The position numbers and the translations under genes were made by a program. From NCBI GenBank assembly GCA_035638075.1, contig DASRAU010000028.1, forward strand, positions 37,932 through 101,931: 64,000 nt of DNA, written 5' to 3'. Each line of letters opens with the position of its first letter. The first letter of the stretch is position 1. The notes under the pieces were generated by a model. It saw nothing but the letters and a program-made list of their open reading frames with translations. It was not told where the DNA came from and made no database searches. Positions 24,356-33,112 of this stretch are shown piece after piece. This DNA is from DASRAU01 sp035638075. GTDB taxonomy: Bacteria > Acidobacteriota > Polarisedimenticolia > Gp22-AA2.

Positions 24356-27055
24356 ATGCCGCTGGCGCCGGGTCAGACCCTCGGGCACTACCGGATCGTC
24401 GCCCCGCTCGGGGCCGGTGGGATGGGAGAGGTCTACCGCGCCACCGACACCCGCCTCGGCCGGGACGTCGCCATCAAGTCGCTGCCCGCCGAGCTGGCCG
24501 CCGACGCCGATCGCCTGGCGCGCTTCCGGCGCGAGGCCCAGGTCCTCGCCTCCCTGAACCATCCGAACATCGCCGCCATCCACGGCCTGGAGGAAATCGA
24601 CGGGCGCTCCTACCTCATGCTCGAGCTGGCGGAGGGAGAAACACTCGCCGCCCGCCTGGCGCGCGGGCCGATCCCGGTCCCGGAGGCTGTGGACCTGGCG
24701 GCGCAGATCGCCCAGGGGCTCGAAGAGGCGCACGAGAAGGGGATCGTGCACCGCGACCTCAAGCCGGCCAACGTCGCGGTGACGCCGGACGGCAAGGTCA
24801 AGATCCTCGACTTCGGGCTGGCGAAAGCGCTCGAAGAGGATCCGATCGGCGGCCGATCCGATCTCACTCAATCCCCGACCCTGACGGGGCTCGGCGGAAC
24901 GCGCGCCGGCGTCATCCTGGGGACCGCGTCGTACATGTCCCCCGAGCAGGCGCGCGGCAAGCCGGTGGACAAGCGCTCGGACAACTGGGCGTTCGGCGCC
25001 GTGCTGTACGAGATGCTCACCGGACAGCAGGCGTTCGGCGGCGAGACGGTGTCGGACATCCTCGCCGCCGTGCTGACCCGGGAAACACCGCTCGACGCGC
25101 TGCCGGAATCGACGCCGGGGGCGCTGCGGCGCCTCATCGGGCGCTGTCTCGAGCGCGACCCGAAGCGCCGGCTGCGGGATATCGGCGAGGCGCGCATCGC
25201 CCTGCAGGAGATCGCCGCCGGCGGCGCCGCGTCGCACAGCGGCGCGGGGCTCAGCGGCGCCGCGGACAGCGACACCGCGCGGGCCGGCGCCGCGGCGGGC
25301 CGCGGCGGGCTGCGCGTCGTTCCCCTCGCGCTCGGGGCCGTGGTCCTCGCGGCGCTCGCGCTCTACGCCGGGTTCGCCCTGGGAACGCGCCGCGCCGCTG
25401 CGCCACCCGCGGACAATCGCACCGTCCGGTTCGCCGTGCCGGCGCCCGCGGGCGTCGACGCGATCTGGCAGCCGGCCGTCGCTCCCGACGGGTCATTCGT
25501 GGTCTTCGAAGGAAACCAGGAGGGCAAATCGGCTCTCTACCTGCATCGGTTCGACGAGCTGACGACGACCCGCATCGAAGGCGGCGACGGGGGTCGGCCT
25601 TTCCTCTCCCCCGATGGACGCTGGATCGGCTTCGTCCGGGGATTCGAGATCAGGAAGGTGGCCGTGTCCGGAGGGGAATCAATCCTGGTCGGCAAGACGG
25701 TCGGAGGTTTTCCCAGAGCGGCCTGGGGCCCCGACGGCAGCATCCTCTTTCCGCGTGCCTGGCTGTCCGGTTTCTCGATCCTCTCCGCGAACGGCGGTGA
25801 GGCCAGGCCGCTCACGACACCCGATGCCGCCCACGGCGAGAAGGGGCACTGGTGGCCCCGGTTCCTGCCGGACGGACGGCACGCGATCTTCACCATCTGG
25901 CGGAGCGGGTCGGGTCTCAACGACGCGTCGATCGCGCTTCTCGATGTCACCACCGGGTCCTACCGGACGCTGTTCTCCGGCGCCGATGCCTGGTACAGGC
26001 CGCCGGGACAGATCATCTTCTATCGCGCCGGCACTTATCACGCGATCCCTTTCGACGCCGCAACACTCCAGGTGAAAGGCGAGCCGGTCCCGTTCCTGCG
26101 CGAGGTGCCCGTCCTCGATCCGGACGGGGACTACTCGCTGCCGCTCGGCATCGGCGCCGACGGCACGGTGGTCTACAGCACCAGCCAGGACCACCCGGTC
26201 TCGCAGCTCGCCTGGGTCGCCCCCGGCCGCAAACCCGAGCCGCTGCCGGTCCCGCCGCGCCGCTACATCGACACCGACCTCTCGCCCGACGGGGAGACGC
26301 TCGCCGTGTCCAGCCTCGAGGGGGGACAGTTCGAGATCCATCTCCTCGACCTGCGCGCCGGGACCGAGCAGCGCCTCGAAATGCCCGGGAGCAACTGGAC
26401 GGTGATGTGGAATCCCAGGGGCCCGGGACTGGCCTATCGCTCGATGCGCAAGGGAGACTTCGACGCCTACCTCACGGACGTCGCGGGAGGCGGCTCCGAG
26501 ACACCGCTCCTGACCGGCGACAGCGACCAGACGCTGATGGCGTGGGCCCCCGATGGCCATCACCTGATCTACGAGGACACGATGGAGGGCTCCCGGGGCA
26601 CGAAGCTGATGCAGGTCCCTCCGGACGGGGAGCCGTTGAATCTCGGGGACTGGCAGGTCGAGGCGGGCTCCACCACCGTCTCACCGGACGGCAGGTGGGT
26701 CGTCTACGAATCCTCGCAGTCCGGGCGGTCGGAGCTCTACGTGCGACCCTTCCCCGGCCCCGGCCCGGCGACGCGCATCACGCGGGACGGCGGCGGGTCT
26801 CCCCGCTTCGCGCGCGGCGGCGAGCTCTTCTTTCGCAAGGACGACCGCATCCTGCGGCAAGCGTACGGAATCGAAGCCGGCCATTTCGTCCCGCGCGAGG
26901 AGCGAACCGTCGTCGAGGCCCCTCTCTCCCGCGCGCACGGCTTGACCGTCGGCCCGGACGGACGCCGGTTCCTGGTCCCGCTGCGTGTCTCCGACACGCC
27001 GCCGCCCCAGCTCCAGATCCTGATGAGCGCGGCGGCAGCCCCGGTCGCGCCCTGA
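24356..27055 (+). CDS. serine/threonine protein kinase with C-terminal PD40 propeller
   Basis: An 899-residue transmembrane Hanks-type kinase. The glycine loop LGAGGMGEV spans residues 18-26, Lys41 lies in VAIKSLP, the catalytic HRDLKPAN starts at 132 (Asp134), DFG starts at 152, and the activation segment has GTASYMSPEQARG. All catalytic residues are present. One TM helix follows at ~321-344. The outer part is a beta-propeller of PD40/TolB-like repeats (SPDGRWIGFVRG, WGPDGSILFPRAW and others) that may sense an extracellular ligand. This architecture is common in Acidobacteriota. There is no ribosome site; a TAGGCT box lies close to the ATG, as in other leaderless-looking genes here. Confidence 0.95.
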   Translation: MPLAPGQTLGHYRIVAPLGAGGMGEVYRATDTRLGRDVAIKSLPAELAADADRLARFRREAQVLASLNHPNIAAIHGLEEIDGRSYLMLELAEGETLAARLARGPIPVPEAVDLAAQIAQGLEEAHEKGIVHRDLKPANVAVTPDGKVKILDFGLAKALEEDPIGGRSDLTQSPTLTGLGGTRAGVILGTASYMSPEQARGKPVDKRSDNWAFGAVLYEMLTGQQAFGGETVSDILAAVLTRETPLDALPESTPGALRRLIGRCLERDPKRRLRDIGEARIALQEIAAGGAASHSGAGLSGAADSDTARAGAAAGRGGLRVVPLALGAVVLAALALYAGFALGTRRAAAPPADNRTVRFAVPAPAGVDAIWQPAVAPDGSFVVFEGNQEGKSALYLHRFDELTTTRIEGGDGGRPFLSPDGRWIGFVRGFEIRKVAVSGGESILVGKTVGGFPRAAWGPDGSILFPRAWLSGFSILSANGGEARPLTTPDAAHGEKGHWWPRFLPDGRHAIFTIWRSGSGLNDASIALLDVTTGSYRTLFSGADAWYRPPGQIIFYRAGTYHAIPFDAATLQVKGEPVPFLREVPVLDPDGDYSLPLGIGADGTVVYSTSQDHPVSQLAWVAPGRKPEPLPVPPRRYIDTDLSPDGETLAVSSLEGGQFEIHLLDLRAGTEQRLEMPGSNWTVMWNPRGPGLAYRSMRKGDFDAYLTDVAGGGSETPLLTGDSDQTLMAWAPDGHHLIYEDTMEGSRGTKLMQVPPDGEPLNLGDWQVEAGSTTVSPDGRWVVYESSQSGRSELYVRPFPGPGPATRITRDGGGSPRFARGGELFFRKDDRILRQAYGIEAGHFVPREERTVVEAPLSRAHGLTVGPDGRRFLVPLRVSDTPPPQLQILMSAAAAPVAP

Positions 27056-27300
27056 TCTCCTCGAAGCGGTCGTAGATTCCGAAGCGGCGCAGCTTGTCCT
27101 TCACGGGGTCCTTCATCTCGGCGAAGCCGAGGCGGATGCCGCGGGCGCGCAGGGTGTCGTCCAGTTCGGTGAGGATGTCGGCGGAGGTCACGTCCACGCT
27201 CGTGACCGGCTCGGAGGCGACGATGAGCCAGCGCGCCGGCGTCGGCGCCTCCGCCACCACCTCGAGCGCCCGATCGCGGAAGATCTCGGCATTCTCTTGG
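27054..27300 (-). pseudogene. fragment of a SulP transporter gene (STAS region), left direct repeat
   Basis: About 245 bases match 41381-41627 inside the intact sulP gene, in the same orientation. Over the first ~170 bases there are only about four differences, rising toward the far end. The encoded piece, WLIVASEPVTSVDVTSADIL onward to RRFGIYDRFEE, is the C-terminal STAS-domain region. The last ~30 codons of the transporter and all its membrane part are missing. The match begins at the stop codon of the kinase gene. The fragment and the intact gene bracket the whole 27.3-41.4 kb block. Confidence 0.9.
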
Positions 27301-27345
27301 ACGACCTCGACCCGGACTGAACCAACGCCACGATCGCCGTCGCTC

Positions 27346-27375
27346 TTGACCCGAGATCACGCGTGGTGGTAATAG
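27346..27375 (+). promoter_or_regulatory. sigma70-like promoter for the giant-exoprotein operon
   Basis: TTGACC (27346-27351) and TAATAG (27370-27375) are separated by 18 bases. Transcription would begin near 27382, about 80 bases before the GTG at 27461. It lies between the sulP fragment and the first gene of the five-gene block. The rest of this ~160-base gap shows nothing else. Confidence 0.5.
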
Positions 27376-27460
27376 GTACGGAAATTCGCCGCGCATCAAA
27401 GCGATAACTGATCAACGCGGAGTGCCTAGTGTGACCTGGCGCTTGGGCGGGGGAGTTGGC

Positions 27461-30400
27461 GTGCCGTCGAACAGCAAGTCCGCTGTTTCGACCGGCGATG
27501 CGACGGGCGGAGGCCAAACCTGCGCCACAAATGCGCGTCGCGCGGCGCCGTGGATCGCGCTGCTCCTGCAGTTTGTCCCCGCATCCCTCCTCGTCGCCCA
27601 GGACGCGATTCCGCCCGCCGACGTGGTCAACCTCATGGTCAATCGCACCGGAGCGGATGTCGTCCTGAGCTGGAGCCCCGTGACGACGAATCTGCTCGGG
27701 ACTTCGAAAAACATTTCCGGCTACCGCGTCTATCGCGGGACGGCTCCCGATTTCATTCCCGATAAGACCGCCGGCTCGAATCTCATCGGAATTCCCGCCG
27801 CCCCGTCGTTCACCGACGCCGGCGCGGCAGGCGGAGCCCAGAACTATTTCTACCTGGTGTCCGCGGTCGGAGCGGCCGGCGACGAAGGGAATACGCGCCC
27901 GACGACGGTGCTGACTCCGCCTGTCACGACCGGATCGTTCTCCACGACCGCCGCGAATCTCAACTGGACGGGCGCCGCCCCGGCGCCGGCCATCGGCGGA
28001 TACAAAGTCCTGACCGGGGCGGCGCACGCCTCCTACAGTGCTCTCCTCGATGTCGGCAATGTCACGGCGGCCGGCATTTATCCACTCGCCGTCGGGACCA
28101 CACACTACCTGGCGGTGATGGCCTACGACACCCGCGGGAACCTTTCGGCTCCCTCGAACGAGATCTCGGGGGCGCTGGTCTCCGGCGGAGGACCGACGAG
28201 CGTCTGCAATGCCCCCTCAGCCGACACCACCTGGACCGTCGCGGGAAGCCCTTATGTCGTGACCTGCAACATGGTCCTTGCGGGACCCACCCTGACCATC
28301 CAGCCGGGGGTGATCGTCAAGTTCGCCGCGGGCGCCGGCATCACGTTCGGTTTCTCGGGAATCCCCGGCGGTCTGGTCGCCCAGGGGACGGCATCGAGTC
28401 CGATTGTCTTCACCTCGAACCTCGCCGCGCCCGCTCCCGGCGACTGGAGGGGCCTCGAAATCGAAGCGACGACGTCCGCAACGGTCCTGGATCACGTCGC
28501 TGTCGAATACGGCGGCTCCGGCCCGCGCGATGCAAACGTCTGGATTGGGACGGCGGGTACGCCGGTGCGTAACTCCACGATTCAATTCAGCGACGGCGAT
28601 GGCATCGGCGGCAACGGGATTCCCATTCTCGAAGACAATCGAATCCGGAACAACGCCAGTCACGGGATCTTCCTCTCGGCGCCGATCAACCAGAACCGTC
28701 CCACTGTGCAGCGCAATGTCATCCAGGAGAACGGGTCGTATCCGATGCACCTGGAGTTCGTGTCCTTCCCGTTGACGCTCGCGGGGAACTCCTACATCGG
28801 CAATGCGATCCAGGCGATCGAGATCGGGGGCGGGAACTCCCCCTGGGCCGTCTCGATTCCGAACGAGAGTCTTCCATACGTGGTGACGTCCACGCTGCAG
28901 ATGAACAACGGCTTCTTTTCCGGCCAGGTGCCGTCGCTGACGCTGGTCCCGGGCGTGACTCTCAAGTTCAACCCGGGAACGGGGCTGGATATCGGCGGTA
29001 ATCCGGCCTTCGGAACACTCGCCGATCTCGTGGCCCAGGGAACCGCGGCGCAGCCGATCACCTTGACCAGCGCCAGCGCCGGCCCTGCACCCGGACAATG
29101 GAACGGCATCAACCTCGTCGGGAGCACGAGCGCCACGCTCCTCGACCACGTCGTGGTCGAATACGCCGGCGCCGGTGTCCAGGATGCCGGAATTACCGTA
29201 GGGTCAGTCAACGGTCCGATCATCCGGAACTCCACCATCCGCTCCAGCGACGGGCGCGGCGTCGTTTCCTCCGGCGCCACTGTGCTCGAGAACGACGTCA
29301 TCCAGAACAACGGCTCGTATGGCGTCTACCAGGGAGCGGTCGCGGGAAGCGGCCGTCCTTCGCTACAGGGATGTCAGTTCTCCGGAAATGGTTCTTATCC
29401 ACTGCATCTCGAGTTCCTCTCGTTCCCTTCGACCATTTCCGGCAACACCTGGACGGGGAACGCAATCCAGGCGATCGAGCTGGCCGGCGGCAACCTGGCA
29501 CTGGATACGACCATTCCCGATGCGGGAGCGCCGTACATCGTGACGTCCTCCCTTCAAGTGAATTCTGGAGTCACGAGCGCGACGCCCATCCTGACGCTTC
29601 AGCCCGGGGTCACGCTGAAGTTCCCGTCCTCGACCGGGATCGACGTGGGCTACCTGGAGTCCTTCGGATACCTGGGCGTCCTGCGGGCGCAGGGAACCGC
29701 GGCGCAGCCGATCACCTTGACCAGCGCCAGCGCCACTCCCGCACCCGGACAATGGAACGGAATCACCATGCTGGGGACCACACCCGCAACGCTGCTCGAC
29801 CACGTCGTGGTGGAATATGCGGGCGCCGGCTCGCAGGACGCGAATATCTCGATCGGGTCCTCGACGCCCGCCGTCACCAACTCGACGATCCGGTTCAGTG
29901 ACGGCCGCGGCATCGTCAGCCAGAGGCCCTGCGTCCTCGAGGACAACGTCCTGCAGGGGAACGCGTCCTACGGAATCTCTCTCGGTACGCAGTCCGGCGC
30001 GGGGCGCGCCTCGATCCAGCGCAACACGTTCACCGGCAACGGCTCGTATCCGCTCCACGTGGAGTTCCCGAGTTTCCCCGTGCTCGCCGCGAACCAGTAC
30101 AACGCCAATGGCGTGCAAGCGATCGAACTGGCGGGTGGCGGAATTCTCGCCGATCTCGCCATCCCGACCGAAGGCCTTCCCTATGTCGTGACGAGCTCTC
30201 TCGGCGTCAATAACGGGATCTCAACGAACGTCACCCCCACTCTGACGCTCGCGCCGGGACTGACACTGAAGTTCGTCCCCACCTCGGGACTCGACATCGG
30301 CTATTTCGAAGCCTACGGCGCGCGGGGCATCCTGGTGGCGCAGGGATCCGCGGCTCAGCCGATCACGCTGACGACCGCGAGCCCCGTGCCGGCGCCAGGC

Positions 30401-33112
30401 CAGTGGAATGGCGTGACCTTGTACGGCACGACACCAGCGACGGTCCTCGACCATGTCGTCATCGAGTACGCGGGCGGCATGGCGCAGAACGCCAACCTGT
30501 GGATCGTGTCCTCGACGCCGACCCTGCGGTACTCGACGATCCGTTACAGCGACGGCCTCGGGATTTCGATCGGCGGCGGCAGGCCGCGCATCGTCCTCAA
30601 TGCGATCGTGTCGAATGCCCTGGATGGCCTCGACGTTACGCCGACCAGCGTGGCCTCCATGCCGGCGCAGCTGAACTTCTGGGGAGACGCATCGGGACCG
30701 GGAGGCTCGGGCACCGGCACCGGCAACGGCGTGAACCAGTACGTCCGTTACGAGCCGTGGCTGGCGGCGCCTCCGAGCGAGCCGTTCGAATGGCAGGACG
30801 CCGCAGACTCGCCGGACCCCATGTCGCAGCTCGGGAGCTGGGCTTCGTTTCGCGGTCTGCTGCCGCAGGCGGGCAACTGGACCATCGAATTCCGCGATTC
30901 CGGGGGCGCCCTCGTCCGGCACATCGACGGATCCGGAGCCACGGTGGCCGCCGACTGGTACGGCGACAACGACTCGGGCACGCCGCTGCCGAACGGGACC
31001 TTCCGCTACGAGATGAAGGCGACGAGCGTGACGACCGGACAACAGGCCATCGCCGCGGCGGGACAGATCACGCTGAACAACGGCCTGCCGATCGCCAAGA
31101 TCGCCGCCCCGTCCTTCGGGGCGATGTTTCCGGCGGCGGGCGGCGCCGCGGTCACCGGGAGCGCCGGAGGCGCATCGTTCCAGTCGTATCTCCTCGAATA
31201 TGGATCCGGCGATGCCCCGCTCGCCTGGACCCCCATCGCCACGAGCACTGCTCCCGTCAGCCATGGCACGCTGGCCAACTGGAACACGTCCGCGCTGACC
31301 GATCCTGTGTACTCCCTCCGCCTGACCGTGACCGCCTCGGGCGGCCCCGGCGCGGGTGATCAGACCACCACGAGTCTCCTGAGCTTCAGGAATCCCGCAG
31401 CGGCCCCCAATCCGTTCTCCCCGAACGGCGACGGGCGCAAGGACACCAGCGTCATCGGAGCGAGCCTCTCCTATCCCTCGAACTGGACCGTCGGCGTCCG
31501 GAACGCATCGAACGCCGTCGTGCGGATCTACTCCGGCAGCGGCTTCGACGTGGCCCCCGCCTGGGACGGCAAGGACGCCGGAGGCCAGACGCTCCCGACC
31601 GGTCCCTACACCTTCACCATCCAGGCGACCGAACCCCTGAGCGGAGTGTCCAGTTCGACTACCGGCTCCCTCACGCTGGACAACGTCCCGCCGATCGCGG
31701 CGATCACCGCCCCAGCGGCCGATCAGACCGTCTACGAGATCGTTCCGGTGACCGGTTCGGCGAACGATGCCATCGGTCTCGCATCGTACGTGGTCGAATT
31801 CGGCGCCGGCGACCCCGCTCCCTCCTACACCGCGATCGGATCGCCGCAGAGCACGCCGGTCAGCAACGGCCTCCTCGCCCAATGGCCCACCGAGAACCTG
31901 GTCTCCGCCGGCCCGGGGGAGCCGGCGCTCCTCGAGCAATGGATCCCGAACGGGGTCTACACCCTTCGGCTGACGTCCACGGACCTGGCCGACAACGTCA
32001 CGACGGCCACCGTGCGCGTGGACTCCCAGAACCTGTACCTCGAGAACGTCGCGGCTGCGCCGATCTCATTCGACCCGGTAACCGGAGGCTCCGCCTCCAT
32101 CACCGGCGTGCTCAGCCTCGCCGGACGGATGACCGCCGAGATCTTCGCCCGCGACAGCCTCACCGGCAGCACCTCGCGTGTCCGCCTGCTCGCGGACGAC
32201 CAGCTGTTCCCGGCCGGCCCGTTCAACCTCACCTGGTACGGCACCGGCGACGGAGGCAACGTGCTCCCCTTCACCTATTACACCTTCAAGCTCTCGGCTC
32301 ATACGGCCGGGGGCGAGCGGACCGCGCTCTACGATCGCTTCTTCAAGTACGGGGGGTTCACCAACGCGGACTCGAACACCTGGCTGCGCCCCGTGCAGCC
32401 GGTCGGGACGGAAGTGGCGAGCGGATTTCGGCTCGATTACAACCTCGCCGCGTTGTCGCGTATCGCGCTCGAGGCCGGCGGCGTCTGCCCCTCGCATACG
32501 TTCACCCGCTTCTTCCACCTCAACGAGCCGCAGCTTCCCGGGGCGCACAGTCTTTTCTGGGATCTCTCGGGCATCGGCGGCCAGGACGTCGCCGACGGTT
32601 GTCCGTTCGGATTCTCCTATTTCGCGACCGCGCTCAACTCTTACCCCCTTCCGGAGAACACCCTCATCACAACCACCCCGGCACCTCAGGTGCTGAGCTT
32701 CAGCTACGAACCGCTGACGTTCAAGCCCGCGACCGGGGAAATCGTCACGGTCGCCTACAACCTCGACACGAATGCCGACACGGTCAGCCTCCAGGTGCTG
32801 GCGCCCAACCGAACCGTCTTCCGCACCATCAGCGGCCTCCCCGCCACCTCCGGCGAGCACAGTTTCGAGTGGGACGGCCTCGACGACAGCGGGCGTGTCC
32901 CGGTCGGACAGGGTCCCTACACCCTTGCCCTGAACGTCAGCAAGGACCGCTCGGGGATCGTGGTCGGATCGGGACGGGAGGGACACGTCGTGCTTCTCGG
33001 GGACTATCACGTCGACGAGGCGGGCCGGCGCATCTTCCAGCCGCTCGGAGTCATCGAGGGAGGCGGGCAGCTCCGGCTGCTGTTCGTCACCTCCGTCGTG
33101 GTGCCGCGGTGA
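27461..33112 (+). CDS. giant exported protein: FN3, parallel beta-helix repeats, FlgD-like Ig domains
   Basis: The GTG at 27461 is chosen for GGGGGAG 5 bases upstream; an earlier GTG at 27422 is also possible. The 1883-residue protein has a long signal peptide (hydrophobic core APWIALLLQFVPASLLVA). Two FN3-like domains (~45-250) with SGYRVYRGTAPDF follow, then four ~215-residue right-handed beta-helix units (~265-1100), each with LDHV.VEY and NSTIR.SDG. The C-terminal half has several FlgD-type Ig domains, one starting NPFSPNGDGRKD, a motif seen in Bacteroidetes-like C-terminal assemblies. It is likely a surface or secreted adhesin or carbohydrate-binding protein. It overlaps the next gene by GTGA. 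Confidence 0.85.
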   Translation: MPSNSKSAVSTGDATGGGQTCATNARRAAPWIALLLQFVPASLLVAQDAIPPADVVNLMVNRTGADVVLSWSPVTTNLLGTSKNISGYRVYRGTAPDFIPDKTAGSNLIGIPAAPSFTDAGAAGGAQNYFYLVSAVGAAGDEGNTRPTTVLTPPVTTGSFSTTAANLNWTGAAPAPAIGGYKVLTGAAHASYSALLDVGNVTAAGIYPLAVGTTHYLAVMAYDTRGNLSAPSNEISGALVSGGGPTSVCNAPSADTTWTVAGSPYVVTCNMVLAGPTLTIQPGVIVKFAAGAGITFGFSGIPGGLVAQGTASSPIVFTSNLAAPAPGDWRGLEIEATTSATVLDHVAVEYGGSGPRDANVWIGTAGTPVRNSTIQFSDGDGIGGNGIPILEDNRIRNNASHGIFLSAPINQNRPTVQRNVIQENGSYPMHLEFVSFPLTLAGNSYIGNAIQAIEIGGGNSPWAVSIPNESLPYVVTSTLQMNNGFFSGQVPSLTLVPGVTLKFNPGTGLDIGGNPAFGTLADLVAQGTAAQPITLTSASAGPAPGQWNGINLVGSTSATLLDHVVVEYAGAGVQDAGITVGSVNGPIIRNSTIRSSDGRGVVSSGATVLENDVIQNNGSYGVYQGAVAGSGRPSLQGCQFSGNGSYPLHLEFLSFPSTISGNTWTGNAIQAIELAGGNLALDTTIPDAGAPYIVTSSLQVNSGVTSATPILTLQPGVTLKFPSSTGIDVGYLESFGYLGVLRAQGTAAQPITLTSASATPAPGQWNGITMLGTTPATLLDHVVVEYAGAGSQDANISIGSSTPAVTNSTIRFSDGRGIVSQRPCVLEDNVLQGNASYGISLGTQSGAGRASIQRNTFTGNGSYPLHVEFPSFPVLAANQYNANGVQAIELAGGGILADLAIPTEGLPYVVTSSLGVNNGISTNVTPTLTLAPGLTLKFVPTSGLDIGYFEAYGARGILVAQGSAAQPITLTTASPVPAPGQWNGVTLYGTTPATVLDHVVIEYAGGMAQNANLWIVSSTPTLRYSTIRYSDGLGISIGGGRPRIVLNAIVSNALDGLDVTPTSVASMPAQLNFWGDASGPGGSGTGTGNGVNQYVRYEPWLAAPPSEPFEWQDAADSPDPMSQLGSWASFRGLLPQAGNWTIEFRDSGGALVRHIDGSGATVAADWYGDNDSGTPLPNGTFRYEMKATSVTTGQQAIAAAGQITLNNGLPIAKIAAPSFGAMFPAAGGAAVTGSAGGASFQSYLLEYGSGDAPLAWTPIATSTAPVSHGTLANWNTSALTDPVYSLRLTVTASGGPGAGDQTTTSLLSFRNPAAAPNPFSPNGDGRKDTSVIGASLSYPSNWTVGVRNASNAVVRIYSGSGFDVAPAWDGKDAGGQTLPTGPYTFTIQATEPLSGVSSSTTGSLTLDNVPPIAAITAPAADQTVYEIVPVTGSANDAIGLASYVVEFGAGDPAPSYTAIGSPQSTPVSNGLLAQWPTENLVSAGPGEPALLEQWIPNGVYTLRLTSTDLADNVTTATVRVDSQNLYLENVAAAPISFDPVTGGSASITGVLSLAGRMTAEIFARDSLTGSTSRVRLLADDQLFPAGPFNLTWYGTGDGGNVLPFTYYTFKLSAHTAGGERTALYDRFFKYGGFTNADSNTWLRPVQPVGTEVASGFRLDYNLAALSRIALEAGGVCPSHTFTRFFHLNEPQLPGAHSLFWDLSGIGGQDVADGCPFGFSYFATALNSYPLPENTLITTTPAPQVLSFSYEPLTFKPATGEIVTVAYNLDTNADTVSLQVLAPNRTVFRTISGLPATSGEHSFEWDGLDDSGRVPVGQGPYTLALNVSKDRSGIVVGSGREGHVVLLGDYHVDEAGRRIFQPLGVIEGGGQLRLLFVTSVVVPR
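28250..30760 (+). repeat. four tandem ~640-bp coding repeats (beta-helix units)
   Basis: Units begin near 28250, 28870, 29526 and 30176 and encode ~210-215 residues each, opening with PY(V/I)VT and containing LDHVVVEYAG. Identity is patchy: 45 bases around 29036 and 29690 are identical (CAGGGAACCGCGGCGCAGCC onward). This points to duplication followed by divergence or conversion. Unit 4 lacks the NGSYPLH block near its end. Confidence 0.8.
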